Shown here one piece after another: positions 1-7,906 of a stretch of DNA of 20,816 nucleotides. A program made the position numbers and the translations under genes. The notes under the pieces were generated by a model. It ran no database searches. It was not told where the DNA came from and was given only the letters and a program-made list of their open reading frames with translations. How positions within the stretch are numbered: the first letter of the stretch is position 1; each line of letters opens with the position of its first letter. Origin of the DNA: a virus. The stretch lies in the IMG/VR virus record IMGVR_UViG_3300015371_000681, positions 1 to 20,816 of that record, one strand, 5' to 3'.

Positions 1-12
1 TGGGCAACATGA
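1..12 (+). CDS. C-terminal tail of an upstream rightward gene (partial)
   Basis: The first four codons of frame 1 read Trp-Ala-Thr-stop. The TGA overlaps the ATG of the next gene as ATGA, the same stop/start overlap seen at other junctions here. This suggests the window opens on the last residues of another rightward gene. Only three residues are visible, so the product cannot be named and the frame rests on junction style alone. Confidence 0.3.
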   Translation, partial: WAT

Positions 13-314
13 ATATTGAAAAAGGACCGATTCCCGAGCCTAAAGAAGATTTAGACAATGTAGGACTTATAGCACATAAGTTAGACTTTATAGATAAGGC
101 TTGGCAGCATTTATCAGAGACTCACGGTTTACTCTTTGATCGTTTAAATCCAGTGCTTAGTCCAGACTTTCCTCATGATCCCACTCCAACAGATAAATCA
201 CTTGATGACACGCCTTCACGTTCTGAGGTAGTCACTAGATTAGATGATATAACAGATCGAATGTATCGTTTATCTAATGAACTTACCCATATTATGAACC
301 GTTTGGAATCTTAA
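9..314 (+). CDS. Small acidic hypothetical protein
   Basis: This 101-residue protein is not a family I recognise. It has an acidic, Pro-containing N-terminus, a helical stretch around residues 20-45 and a second helical, heptad-like segment at about residues 72-100, so a small coiled-coil or oligomerising protein is plausible. There are no cysteines, membrane segments or catalytic motifs. Its stop overlaps the next start as TAATG, so it is translationally coupled to the resolvase-like gene and belongs to the rightward operon. I infer an accessory role in phage DNA metabolism from position only. Confidence 0.65.
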   Translation: MNIEKGPIPEPKEDLDNVGLIAHKLDFIDKAWQHLSETHGLLFDRLNPVLSPDFPHDPTPTDKSLDDTPSRSEVVTRLDDITDRMYRLSNELTHIMNRLES

Positions 315-778
315 TGATTAGTCGATTTCTAGCTATTGACCCAGGTGACTCTATCGGTATTGCAGAATTTGATGATGAAGGGACTCTAACACAGCGATCT
401 AAAATCAAGCGTTCTTATTTCAAGCATTATTTAGATGATCGTTTTAATCCTGATTACTCTCAAATCTCAGATGTTATCGTAGAGAACTTTCGAGTATTCC
501 CAGGCATGGAATACAATTTTATCCTCAACACTTTTAACGTAGTTCGAGTCATCGGTTTTGTTGAAGCGTATTGTCATATTAATGGTGCAGAGTTCCACCT
601 ACAGGAGCCAAATGTAAGAACCTCTGCTGAGAAATGGTTAGGTTTTAATTACAAGTCACATACACCTGATGATAAGGCAGCCCATGCTCATGGAGTTAAG
701 TGGCTAGTCAACAACCGTATCCTCACTGTGGAGAAGGCGATAAAGGACAACGAGGAATATGACCAAAGAGATCACTAA
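314..778 (+). CDS. RuvC-like Holliday junction resolvase (RNase H fold)
   Basis: This 154-residue protein has the hallmarks of the RuvC/RNase H-like nuclease fold used by phages to resolve branched DNA before or during packaging. The first strand carries the catalytic Asp in AIDPGD (D9), followed by a Gly-Ile turn. A second strand ends in VIVENF (E57). A helix near the C-terminus contains PDDKAAHAHG, giving D119/D120 and H124 as the remaining metal ligands. Length fits single-domain phage resolvases. It starts on the TAATG of the preceding gene and its end overlaps the zinc-finger gene by 20 bases. Assignment to RuvC-like nucleases is by motif order; cleavage of four-way junctions specifically is inferred. 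Confidence 0.8.
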   Translation: MISRFLAIDPGDSIGIAEFDDEGTLTQRSKIKRSYFKHYLDDRFNPDYSQISDVIVENFRVFPGMEYNFILNTFNVVRVIGFVEAYCHINGAEFHLQEPNVRTSAEKWLGFNYKSHTPDDKAAHAHGVKWLVNNRILTVEKAIKDNEEYDQRDH

Positions 779-1277
779 AAAGAAGAAAGCTTTAGAAACT
801 CTTCGGGATCAAGGTCTGCTCACTCCTGCAATGGAGGAAGAGCTACGTCACTTGCTGCAAGTTGAAGAGGATTTGAAGAAAGAAGAGAAGAATGACCTCG
901 ACGACAAATCTCGTGAAGCTGAATCTATTCTTGCTCTTATCCGCCGCCAGGATCTTTTTACGTCTAAAGTCTGTAAGTATCGTGGCTGCAATGGTGTTTT
1001 TGCTTCTAACTACGCTGATGTCGCTTTTTGCTCTAATCGCTGTCGTAGGTTAAAGCTGGAAGAGCAAGGTATTATATGGGATCATAAAAAGCCACCTGCT
1101 CAGAGATGGGGTTGGCGGGGAATTCCAGAGGACTTTGAATCAGTGCCATTAGTCGTACCAGCCGAAGCCTTAAAGGCTGCTGCACATCATCCTGTTATCC
1201 AGCAATTTTTAGCTGAGACGCTAATAGAGCTGGTTGCTGATGATAGGACTGTTGACGCTTCCGCGCCCTCTCACTAA
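759..1277 (+). CDS. Zinc-finger protein, possible DNA-binding
   Basis: This 172-residue protein has a Lys/Glu-rich helical N-terminus (about residues 1-66). A compact zinc site follows: C72-x4-C77, 13 residues, then C91-x3-C95 and a basic RRLK tail. This treble-clef-like arrangement is common in small phage and bacterial nucleic-acid-binding proteins. The remaining C-terminal half is Pro/Trp-containing and then helical, with no nuclease motif I can identify. It begins inside the resolvase gene, so it is part of the same operon. Its last 83 bases overlap the convergent WhiB gene. A role in replication, recombination or transcription control is possible but not shown. Confidence 0.7.
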   Translation: MTKEITKKKKALETLRDQGLLTPAMEEELRHLLQVEEDLKKEEKNDLDDKSREAESILALIRRQDLFTSKVCKYRGCNGVFASNYADVAFCSNRCRRLKLEEQGIIWDHKKPPAQRWGWRGIPEDFESVPLVVPAEALKAAAHHPVIQQFLAETLIELVADDRTVDASAPSH

Positions 1278-1491
1278 TTCCCCACCACCCCTTCTCCTTT
1301 AATTGATAGGCAGTACGAATGCAAATATCTTTGACGGGACAGTCATCACAAAGATACCGTGCTCCACCATAATTTTTGTGGAAGAGCATTTCATCTACCA
1401 TTTGATAAGCTAGACGCCGGTCGTCTAACTCATCAGCAAGCCATTCAGCATAACTGCTGCATTGACTTAGTAGCTTCCATTCCCCTGCCAT
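1195..1491 (-). CDS. WhiB-family iron-sulfur transcription regulator
   Basis: This 98-residue protein matches the WhiB (Wbl) family, small [4Fe-4S] proteins that bind the principal sigma factor and DNA in Actinobacteria. Four cysteines are present in the expected order: C11, then C48-x2-C51-x5-C57. After them come the G-W-W-G turn (68-71) and the SERARKRQ basic helix that contacts DNA. The family's usual GIWGG turn is altered to GWWGI. It is the last gene of the leftward block and is separated from the holin-like gene by a 54-base gap. The gap holds a TTGACT hexamer but no convincing -10. A short AAGG lies unusually close to the ATG. Phage WhiB proteins can alter host sigma-dependent transcription; that role here is inferred. 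Confidence 0.88.
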   Translation of the reverse strand: MAGEWKLLSQCSSYAEWLADELDDRRLAYQMVDEMLFHKNYGGARYLCDDCPVKDICIRTAYQLKEKGWWGISERARKRQQSYHQQPALLASQLKIAG

Positions 1492-1545
1492 ACCTTAGAG
1501 TGTGTCATAACCTCTAATAGAAGTCAAGCACACAGTTAGTGGGAA

Positions 1546-1740
1546 CTAAACTCGGGAGTTAGGATCATTAGGAGTAAGCCAAGTAGTAAAACCAGTAACG
1601 GCTAAAGCCCCTAATGCACTCCACCATTCTGCTGATGTAATATTAGAACCACCATCAGTGAAGGTTCCGTTAGCAGCAAGTAACATTCCCGCTCCCGCAA
1701 GAACACCTGCAACTAAAGCCTTACGAATAGGTCCAATCAT
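1546..1740 (-). CDS. Holin-like small membrane protein
   Basis: This 64-residue protein has a basic N-terminus (IRK), a hydrophobic, Ala/Gly-rich helix at residues 8-24 and a polar turn containing TFTDGGSN. A second hydrophobic segment spans about residues 38-55, before a short polar tail. Two membrane segments separated by a short loop, placed directly after an endolysin candidate (endolysin stop and this ATG are adjacent), fit a phage holin. Many actinophages carry a protein of this size and pattern beside the endolysin. The holin function is inferred from topology and neighbours. Confidence 0.75.
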   Translation of the reverse strand: MIGPIRKALVAGVLAGAGMLLAANGTFTDGGSNITSAEWWSALGALAVTGFTTWLTPNDPNSRV

Positions 1741-2595
1741 TTAGCTCACCTGACTGTCGATAGAATCTAGCCTATTGCCGATGTTGACAAGAGCAGCAGT
1801 AATGCTATCTAACTGTGCTTTTACTGCCACGTCTCGCTCTTTAGTGTTTTTATCCCGAGCAAGTTCACGAGTGCGAAACTCTTCAAACTCCGCACTTAAA
1901 GCGTTCACCTTATCAGTAGCATTAGCAGCTTGCTGAGAAGCCTCCTGTAGTTTAGAACGGGCCTCATCCACGTCACCCTCAGGACCAATTTTCTCAGCCC
2001 AAACTGCGTTTGAAATTTCCGCTAACGTAGGCAACTGATTATCCTTCCACTTCTTTAAATTGAATACAGGAATAGGGTGGGGCCTTGGATGATAGTCCTT
2101 ATGCTCAGGACTTAATCCATCATTCCCTCTGCGATAACTTCCCCACTGAAATACTGCACCTGGTCCTGATGGTTCGGCGCCGCCACCATCAACACCTTTA
2201 AACTCATCTAATAAGGTCCAATGCATATGTTCATCGAACCCACCATGTTGGGAATCTCGTCTCCAAACCGCCCAACCTACAGAACGCGAAGCAATAATTA
2301 CTTTACGCTCTTGTGCTGAATCAATATCCCAAGTTCGAGTATCAATACAAGAACTTAGATCGTGATATCCCGCAGAGGCATCTGCTCCACCACCTGCGAA
2401 TTTCATAAAGGCACCCTGGACAATATCCAACTCATTAGCCAGATTATCAGGTAGCTTCTCCATTGTTGCTAAGTAAGCTCCCCACATTCTACGACTCATG
2501 AAGAGGGGGCGTCCAGAAGTGTCGTCACCTAAGTAAAGAACTTCATATCGGCCGTCTAAAGTACGTTGGCCTTTCACTCTATATTTAGTAAACAT
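1741..2595 (-). CDS. Putative endolysin, M15-type zinc peptidase with C-terminal coiled coil
   Basis: This 284-residue protein resembles actinobacterial and actinophage wall-active proteins with a Hedgehog/DD-peptidase-like (M15-related) zinc fold. The visible metal site is H78-x6-D85 in a GYHDLSSCID context, then FDEHMHW giving H123 and H125. The family sequence WGSYRRGNDGL follows near the middle. Residues 1-60 form an N-terminal extension. Residues about 200-284 are heptad-rich and probably a coiled coil, where a wall-binding or oligomerisation role is possible. There is no signal peptide, consistent with release through a holin. It sits between a membrane protein (2599-2967) and the holin-like gene. 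It is predicted to cut peptide bonds in peptidoglycan; the exact bond is unknown. Confidence 0.7.
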   Translation of the reverse strand: MFTKYRVKGQRTLDGRYEVLYLGDDTSGRPLFMSRRMWGAYLATMEKLPDNLANELDIVQGAFMKFAGGGADASAGYHDLSSCIDTRTWDIDSAQERKVIIASRSVGWAVWRRDSQHGGFDEHMHWTLLDEFKGVDGGGAEPSGPGAVFQWGSYRRGNDGLSPEHKDYHPRPHPIPVFNLKKWKDNQLPTLAEISNAVWAEKIGPEGDVDEARSKLQEASQQAANATDKVNALSAEFEEFRTRELARDKNTKERDVAVKAQLDSITAALVNIGNRLDSIDSQVS

Positions 2596-2598
2596 ACA

Positions 2599-2967
2599 CT
2601 AGTCTCTCTCTAAACAATCTTGTAAATCTTTGGCGTTTACAACAATAGCTACCTCCTGTAGTGAATGCTTAGCTTTATCACTTGAATTTAATAAAGGTAC
2701 TGCACTAGTTTGATCTTTAATATCTCTAAGAAATGCACTAAATTCATCAAAGAATTTTACTAATGCCGCTCTATACTTTTGAGACGATTCATCCCTTGTA
2801 CCCACGGATTTAATAGCACATGTAACAATATCATTTGTTTGTTTATTTTCAGTATGCCATAAGTAATACGAAGGACTGATCATTAAGAAGCCTATTACAA
2901 CGGTAGCTATGACCGCTGTAACTCCGGGATTACGATTAATCCATAATGGATTATCTCGGTTAGGCAT
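2599..2967 (-). CDS. Single-pass membrane protein in the lysis cluster
   Basis: This 122-residue protein has a short polar N-terminus, one clear transmembrane helix at about residues 16-36 (VTAVIATVVIGFLMIS onward), then a soluble helical domain of about 85 residues. Two cysteines (positions about 50 and 118) could pair outside the membrane. Size and topology resemble a membrane-anchored accessory lysis protein, but no family is recognised. Its start overlaps the end of the 36-codon gene at 2960-3070, and the endolysin gene follows within a few bases. A role in holin control or envelope disruption is inferred from position only. Confidence 0.65.
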   Translation of the reverse strand: MPNRDNPLWINRNPGVTAVIATVVIGFLMISPSYYLWHTENKQTNDIVTCAIKSVGTRDESSQKYRAALVKFFDEFSAFLRDIKDQTSAVPLLNSSDKAKHSLQEVAIVVNAKDLQDCLERD

Positions 2968-3070
2968 GTATGATTCCTAGGTCGGTGAGGACGGCAAGAG
3001 TGTAGAGAACAGGCCATACTACAAATAGGACAAAACAAGTAGCAGGGTTATGTTTAATCAGACTTGACAT
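2960..3070 (-). CDS. 36-residue membrane protein (very short gene)
   Basis: A short ATG-initiated reading frame fills the otherwise empty stretch between the genes at 3054-3248 and 2599-2967. It encodes 36 residues: a short N-terminus (MSSLIKHNPAT), one strongly hydrophobic helix (residues 11-29) and a short tail ending in GIIHA. The ATG lies inside the end of the upstream gene and is preceded by a purine-rich GAGATGAGA. Its TAA overlaps the next ATG as ATGCCTAA. The tight fit with both neighbours and the good membrane helix argue for a real gene, perhaps a holin partner or antiholin. Function is not known. Confidence 0.5.
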   Translation of the reverse strand: MSSLIKHNPATCFVLFVVWPVLYTLAVLTDLGIIHA

Positions 3071-3248
3071 TCGTCTCATCTCTGTTAAGAACATTGTCAA
3101 CCTTAAGTCCCAAGGCTAATGACCAAGCTCCTGTGCAGAAGAAATATACTGCCGGGTCCCGTTGACCGAATACAGTTTCATAAACTCCTAGTAAGGCTCC
3201 AACCATTACTAGAATATAACTGCAAACGATTCTCCATGAAGTTATCAC
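3054..3248 (-). CDS. Two-helix small membrane protein, possible second holin
   Basis: This 64-residue protein starts at GTG, preceded by AGGGTGG. It has hydrophobic segments at about residues 5-25 and 32-50, joined by a short loop (FGQRDPAV), and a charged tail (DNVLNRDETNVKSD). The pattern fits class II holins or related phage membrane proteins. It lies between the transglycosylase gene and the lysis block, 12 bases after the former. Since a second holin-like gene sits at 1546-1740, one of the two may be a holin and the other an antagonist or partner. That is inference. Confidence 0.65.
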   Translation of the reverse strand: MITSWRIVCSYILVMVGALLGVYETVFGQRDPAVYFFCTGAWSLALGLKVDNVLNRDETNVKSD

Positions 3249-3260
3249 CAGCCACCCTAC

Positions 3261-3905
3261 TTATCGCCGTCTATTCATGATAGCGCGCATTTGTGCTAGA
3301 ATACTATCAGCATATCCACCTGTTGAGGGGTAACCACTACCACCGCTAATATTGTTATTACCGACTGCGCCAGGTCCACCATACCACGCCTGAGCAGCCC
3401 CGCGCGCTCCGTACTGGCGAAAGTATTGCCTAAGTTTATGGCGAGCAATTCTCTCTTGCGCCCTCGGGTGACGCATGTAATAACGGAGTCTAATATCTCG
3501 TCCTAACGCTTCTTTATCCCATCCTCCTGGACCAACGAAGTTACCTGGCATAATTTGGTATTTACCTGCGGCACCTGAACTAGAGTTCACAGCACCGTAA
3601 TTACCGCCAGACTCCTGCCCAGAGATAGCTTTCATAAAGGCTTCAAAACGAGCGTTATTGCTGTGCGGCATTTTACCGTGATGTTTAGGACCGCCTCTGT
3701 GTCCTCCACCACCACCTAAACCCCGCATACTTCCACTGCTTGCTGCTGACATTCTATCCATTTTCTGAATAGAACTAAGCAACCCCATAGTGGCTTTACG
3801 CCTTTTAACGGAAGCTTTTTGCTGATCACTCAGAACCTTAAGTAGACCAGTCGCTCCATAATTAGTATTGAAGCGAACACTCGCTGCATCAAAATCTTCG
3901 GCCAT
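3261..3905 (-). CDS. Virion-associated lytic transglycosylase (SLT-like)
   Basis: This 214-residue protein has a helical N-terminus (1-55), a Gly/His-rich linker (about 58-84) and a lysozyme-fold domain of the SLT type. The catalytic Glu is E98 in SGQESGGNYGAVN. The typical SGAAGKYQIMP stretch follows (residues 110-120), and an AAQAWYGGPG-like motif lies near residue 170. SLT domains cleave the MurNAc-GlcNAc bond of peptidoglycan. The gene starts on the TAATG of the VanY-like gene and closes the run of internal virion proteins. It therefore probably rides in the particle and opens the wall during DNA entry rather than serving in lysis. In T7 a comparable domain is fused to the large internal protein gp16; here it is a separate chain. 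Confidence 0.85.
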   Translation of the reverse strand: MAEDFDAASVRFNTNYGATGLLKVLSDQQKASVKRRKATMGLLSSIQKMDRMSAASSGSMRGLGGGGGHRGGPKHHGKMPHSNNARFEAFMKAISGQESGGNYGAVNSSSGAAGKYQIMPGNFVGPGGWDKEALGRDIRLRYYMRHPRAQERIARHKLRQYFRQYGARGAAQAWYGGPGAVGNNNISGGSGYPSTGGYADSILAQMRAIMNRRR

Positions 3906-4510
3906 TATTTAGTCCCGAAGAATGGGAAGGAGAAGTGCATGGGGTCCTTCTTACTTCCGTGCCAATTACCGCCCCAGGTAATTCCGTAACGCTTAGCTAG
4001 TCGTCCAATTCCACGCGGAAGATTTTCGTGCATTCCACGTCGAGAACCATAATAGACTGGGTTAGAGGACGGGTTAATGTCAATAGCTAAACCGTACGAA
4101 TGTAGACTGCGAGTGCTAGTCCCAGCAATATTCCTATTGGCATAGCCGCCAATAGAGTCAATATCGTAACCCGTTTTCTTAAGGGCTCGTAAGAATCGTT
4201 TGAAGTCATCTGCCACCGTCTTATTGACTTGAACCGAATGGCCTTGACCATCCCTAATAGTAACAATTTTAGCGTTTGGCCTAATAGGTCCAACCGCTCC
4301 ACGAGCATGACCAATTTTACCGAGACTCTTACCCATCCCTACAGGAGGTCCATTGAATTTTCCTGAACCTCCTCCGCCACCAAATCCAGCACTCTGTGAT
4401 GCACGAGCGTTCATATACATCTTAATGAGACGCCCGGTCGCATCCATACTAGATTGTGAGGAAGCAACGCTTTGACGCGCAATTTTTTCAATTTCAGAGC
4501 CGTAAGCCAT
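3905..4510 (-). CDS. VanY-like M15 D,D- or L,D-peptidase, virion-associated
   Basis: This 201-residue protein carries a clear M15 (VanY/endolysin-type) zinc peptidase domain at the C-terminus. Ligands are H137 and D144 in SLHSYGLAIDINPSSNP, and H192 in DPMHFSF; WGGNWHG (179-185) is the family's typical substrate-side turn. Residues 1-40 are helical and 41-60 Gly-rich, an extension not needed for catalysis that may anchor the protein in the particle. Both boundaries are TAATG overlaps, with the 1131-residue virion protein upstream and the transglycosylase downstream. It likely cuts stem-peptide bonds while the transglycosylase cuts glycan during entry. An alternative is a second endolysin, but position favours a virion enzyme. 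Confidence 0.85.
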   Translation of the reverse strand: MAYGSEIEKIARQSVASSQSSMDATGRLIKMYMNARASQSAGFGGGGGSGKFNGPPVGMGKSLGKIGHARGAVGPIRPNAKIVTIRDGQGHSVQVNKTVADDFKRFLRALKKTGYDIDSIGGYANRNIAGTSTRSLHSYGLAIDINPSSNPVYYGSRRGMHENLPRGIGRLAKRYGITWGGNWHGSKKDPMHFSFPFFGTK

Positions 4511-7500
4511 TAGTATTCAACTCCGAAACGATACTTAAGAATCTGCCTAATTCGAGCGTTCTCTTCGGTTGTTAAATCTTCCTCAAACAGCTGACGCAAA
4601 AGCTCATTACGCATATCGCGTTCCGTTAATTCACGAGAATACATACCAGTCAAGTTAGTTGCAGCCGGACCCAAGTTACCTTCACCCTCATTAAATGCAC
4701 CAGTAGCACCAAGAATCTGTCGCATAAATGGAACAGGTAATTGGTTAGCAGTGTATTCAACTGGACCAGGCAAAGGTACATTTTCACCAGCAAACATTGA
4801 CTGATGACCCATCATTAATTCTGCCGGAATTCTAATTGCAGGGTTAGATTGTGAGATAAAGGAGTCCGCAATTCCACGTCCTCCAGCAGCAAAATCTCCA
4901 CCCTGGAAGGCGAGAATATCACTGAATGGTGAGGGGTAACGAGCGAACATCGGATTACCAGTACCAGGAGTATTATACATCGGTAAGTAACCGCCGGCCT
5001 TTAACCAGTCAGGTACTAATTGATTATCTAATCCTGGCAGCGGATCATCTTCTGTAGGCCAATATCCAAATGCCCCACTGAGGTTTCGGGTAATTTTCTC
5101 CGGAATGATAACCTTCCCTGGATGCTCGAACATGAACCGAGACATAAGGGGTAAGGCTTTTCTTGTCCACTTGTAGAAGGGAAACACGTTGGACAAATAT
5201 TGCTGTTCAAATTTGGTGAAGTCCGTGTAATCAAAATGGGTCATCCTAACCCTGTCAGCAGCCCACTGCATAGCCTCATCAAGAGACCTAGCTTTACTAG
5301 GATTAGAGCGAAGTAAATGCATGAAATGAGCCATGCGCATATAATCTTCACGCCATTCAGAGATACGCCTAAAAGGCTCTCCCATCTTTCGAGTAACCCC
5401 TGAGAAAGCAGTCTCGAAAGTATTAACGGCTGACTCTAGTTCACCGAATTGAGACACAGCAAAGTTCTGACGAATACCGTGTTTGTTCATTCCAGCATAA
5501 ATTTCAGAGTCAAGAATGTATTTCTTAACCTGTCCTTCTGCGTCACGAAGATTAGCAGTATTCCGAATTAAAGGTTTATTCTGAATCTTTAAAGCGTTCT
5601 TAAGAGGGTCACCCGCCATACGTAACAGCGGATCAGAACCGTCCACAAAACCCTCGAATTTCTCCATTCCATGAAAGCGCCAGCCTAATAACCTAGCAGC
5701 CGCTCGGTAATCAGCTGGATTAACAGCACCATCAATCCAGTTAATAAAAGCGTCTCCCATAAGATTACGAATGTGGTAACCAGGGTTAGGCTGTGTAACA
5801 AGGAATTTCCAAGGACCTGTAATACGATTCAGGAATTTAGTAAAATTAGACCATTCTCTCTGATCCTCCATTGTCTTAAGCATCTTAGAAATGCCTTCGG
5901 CAACTTCTGGATTAAAGACAACGTCTTCTAATTCTTTAACACCCTTAGCAGGAACCCAACCGCGTTTCTTCACTAAGTCATTCACAAGAATCCGCCCTGC
6001 CTCATCAACAGTAGCTAATTCTTTAGAAAAACCAAATGAAGCAATAAGGTTGTCAAGTAATTGACGTCGAGCAGCAGCATGCTCTACGGCAGCGGTAGCG
6101 ATCCATAAAGAGTGTGCTCCATCCTTCATACCCTTAATGTTGGAGTCTTTAGCTACGCGCAATAAAGAAGAACGGAACCAATCCTGTTCTTGGAAAGCCT
6201 TCTGTAGTTCAGCCTTCTTTCCCTTAAGAATTTTACCAGTCTTAGGATTAATTAAACCAAGTTCTAGCCCAATCTCCTTCATCTTACGCTTACCAAAAAT
6301 AGGAGGCAAACCAGGAGGCAGCATCCTATTAAGCTCAGCAGGAGAATAAGGAAGCTCTCCTAATAAACCTGTAACCCGCTGAGAAAGCATATCAACGTGA
6401 GCACTAAATACGTCCGAAGCTACTTGTTCCACATTAGACCCTGGAGCTTTAACTAAAAGTTGTCCCGAATCTCTGCGAAGTCCTAACATCCATTCTGCAA
6501 CGCGATCCTCTCGCGTCATTTTACGGATAGCACTACCGTCCTTTACATGCTTAAAGGTGTCGTCAATATAACGACCAGCCATATAAGTAGTAGAACGGCC
6601 TAAATGCATCGCCTCAACTTTAGTGCGATATACGTCCTCCACAATTTTATGGGAGTTACGCAAATACTTTTGAGTGATGTCAAGACCTTGCTCAATAGGC
6701 TTAATTTGAGCGATCTTCTGTAAACCTTCAAGTGTCTTAGAAGGCAGAATGGGAACTCGGACTTTCCTCGTACCAATACCAAGAGTCTGTTTGTAATTAG
6801 CCTCGACAATAGTACGGTAATTGTCCAGAGCTTCTTTAATTGTTAATTCAACAGCCTCATCGCCAGCTTTAGTAGCAGCTTCTCCTGCCATAACCTTAGG
6901 ACTCATGAACCGATAATTACGGTCCTGAATAGAGGACTTAGGCAGTTTCTGAATATTAGCTAAGGTATCACTAAATACCCTATTAGCAGCAAAGCGACCT
7001 TTATCATTGGCGATCTGTCGAATTAAATCAGCAGCTTCTCCCTCTTTAGCCTGTGCTCCCTTAGCTTTCTGGAATCCTTGCCGGAACTTATTAGCAGTTA
7101 ATAGGTCTTTAATCTTACGCGCTTGTTCGTCCGACATAACGCCGGTTTTAAGGAGGTTATTAACTAGCTTATTCTGCCGAGTAACAGCAGCTTCGACTGA
7201 CTTAGCATCCTTAAAAATACGAGCGCCAGTACCCATTTTACCTACAAGACCAACACCAATATAAGTAGTAGGATCGAGCAGGATATCGCCAGTAAGACCT
7301 ACAGCAGCGGTTGTCTTATTATGCTTCCTCCACCATTCTGGAGTAGTTCCAGGTACATTAACACCCGTAGCTTTGTTAACACCAATTCCAAATCCAGCAG
7401 AAACTGGATTAGCTTGAGTGTTCCGAAGAACTTCTCCAAAGGTAGTGTGTTCTTTTCCACTAAAACCTTGCCATGCTCCGGCTCCACCTGCCCGGAACAT

Positions 7501-7905
7501 ATCTCCAACGTCTCTAAGCTGATTACTTAAACTACCACCTCTAATGACGTCAGTAAACTGTTCGCTGAAATCTTTAGAGCCTTCGGCAACAGCGTAAAGA
7601 GGACGAGAAAGTTTATCCACCGTCCACTGAATAGGAGAACTAGTCCAGAATCCTCCCTGGTCACTACTCTCAGCATCGTTTTGAGCAACCGCCCATTTTG
7701 GAGGGAGATCAGAATTCATAAAGCTGTAAGGAACGTTAAACTTAGCTAATGGCTTCGGGGCAGGATGAGACTCCCTATTCATTAAATATTGCATGAATAG
7801 GTTAAGCCCTGGATCGTAGAAATTAGGGCTAGGACTTGAGGCACGCCTGCGCGTAGGATGCCGCTTACGCAGCTTCCTAGCGTAAGAGTTCCTACCCTTA
7901 GCCAT
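4510..7905 (-). CDS. Large internal virion (ejection) protein
   Basis: This 1131-residue protein is the largest in the window. It begins with a very basic N-terminus (Arg/Lys-rich, residues 5-22) and continues as a long, mainly helical chain without extended heptads or tape-measure-like repeats. A distinctive stretch at about residues 895-945 contains HFDYTDFTKFEQ followed by VFPFYKWTRKALPL. I associate this block with large phage virion proteins of uncertain role, including podovirus internal proteins. The Pro/Phe-rich segment after it may be membrane-active. It sits among other basic proteins and just upstream of two wall hydrolases. I infer an ejected protein helping to form the trans-envelope DNA channel, like T7 gp16 in role but not in domain make-up. 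A tape-measure protein is the alternative. Confidence 0.65.
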   Translation of the reverse strand: MAKGRNSYARKLRKRHPTRRRASSPSPNFYDPGLNLFMQYLMNRESHPAPKPLAKFNVPYSFMNSDLPPKWAVAQNDAESSDQGGFWTSSPIQWTVDKLSRPLYAVAEGSKDFSEQFTDVIRGGSLSNQLRDVGDMFRAGGAGAWQGFSGKEHTTFGEVLRNTQANPVSAGFGIGVNKATGVNVPGTTPEWWRKHNKTTAAVGLTGDILLDPTTYIGVGLVGKMGTGARIFKDAKSVEAAVTRQNKLVNNLLKTGVMSDEQARKIKDLLTANKFRQGFQKAKGAQAKEGEAADLIRQIANDKGRFAANRVFSDTLANIQKLPKSSIQDRNYRFMSPKVMAGEAATKAGDEAVELTIKEALDNYRTIVEANYKQTLGIGTRKVRVPILPSKTLEGLQKIAQIKPIEQGLDITQKYLRNSHKIVEDVYRTKVEAMHLGRSTTYMAGRYIDDTFKHVKDGSAIRKMTREDRVAEWMLGLRRDSGQLLVKAPGSNVEQVASDVFSAHVDMLSQRVTGLLGELPYSPAELNRMLPPGLPPIFGKRKMKEIGLELGLINPKTGKILKGKKAELQKAFQEQDWFRSSLLRVAKDSNIKGMKDGAHSLWIATAAVEHAAARRQLLDNLIASFGFSKELATVDEAGRILVNDLVKKRGWVPAKGVKELEDVVFNPEVAEGISKMLKTMEDQREWSNFTKFLNRITGPWKFLVTQPNPGYHIRNLMGDAFINWIDGAVNPADYRAAARLLGWRFHGMEKFEGFVDGSDPLLRMAGDPLKNALKIQNKPLIRNTANLRDAEGQVKKYILDSEIYAGMNKHGIRQNFAVSQFGELESAVNTFETAFSGVTRKMGEPFRRISEWREDYMRMAHFMHLLRSNPSKARSLDEAMQWAADRVRMTHFDYTDFTKFEQQYLSNVFPFYKWTRKALPLMSRFMFEHPGKVIIPEKITRNLSGAFGYWPTEDDPLPGLDNQLVPDWLKAGGYLPMYNTPGTGNPMFARYPSPFSDILAFQGGDFAAGGRGIADSFISQSNPAIRIPAELMMGHQSMFAGENVPLPGPVEYTANQLPVPFMRQILGATGAFNEGEGNLGPAATNLTGMYSRELTERDMRNELLRQLFEEDLTTEENARIRQILKYRFGVEY

Positions 7906-7906
7906 T

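Noticed and set aside
1492-1560. Small inverted repeats between the holin-like gene and WhiB (AACTC/GAGTT and a bulged AGTT stem), considered as a terminator
   Set aside because: Stems are short, one loop is too tight, and no T tract follows.
4087-4314. 75-codon leftward frame inside the VanY-like gene with a hydrophobic C-terminal helix
   Set aside because: It lies wholly within a well-supported enzyme gene in another frame and I see no ribosome site before its start; the helix is probably chance.
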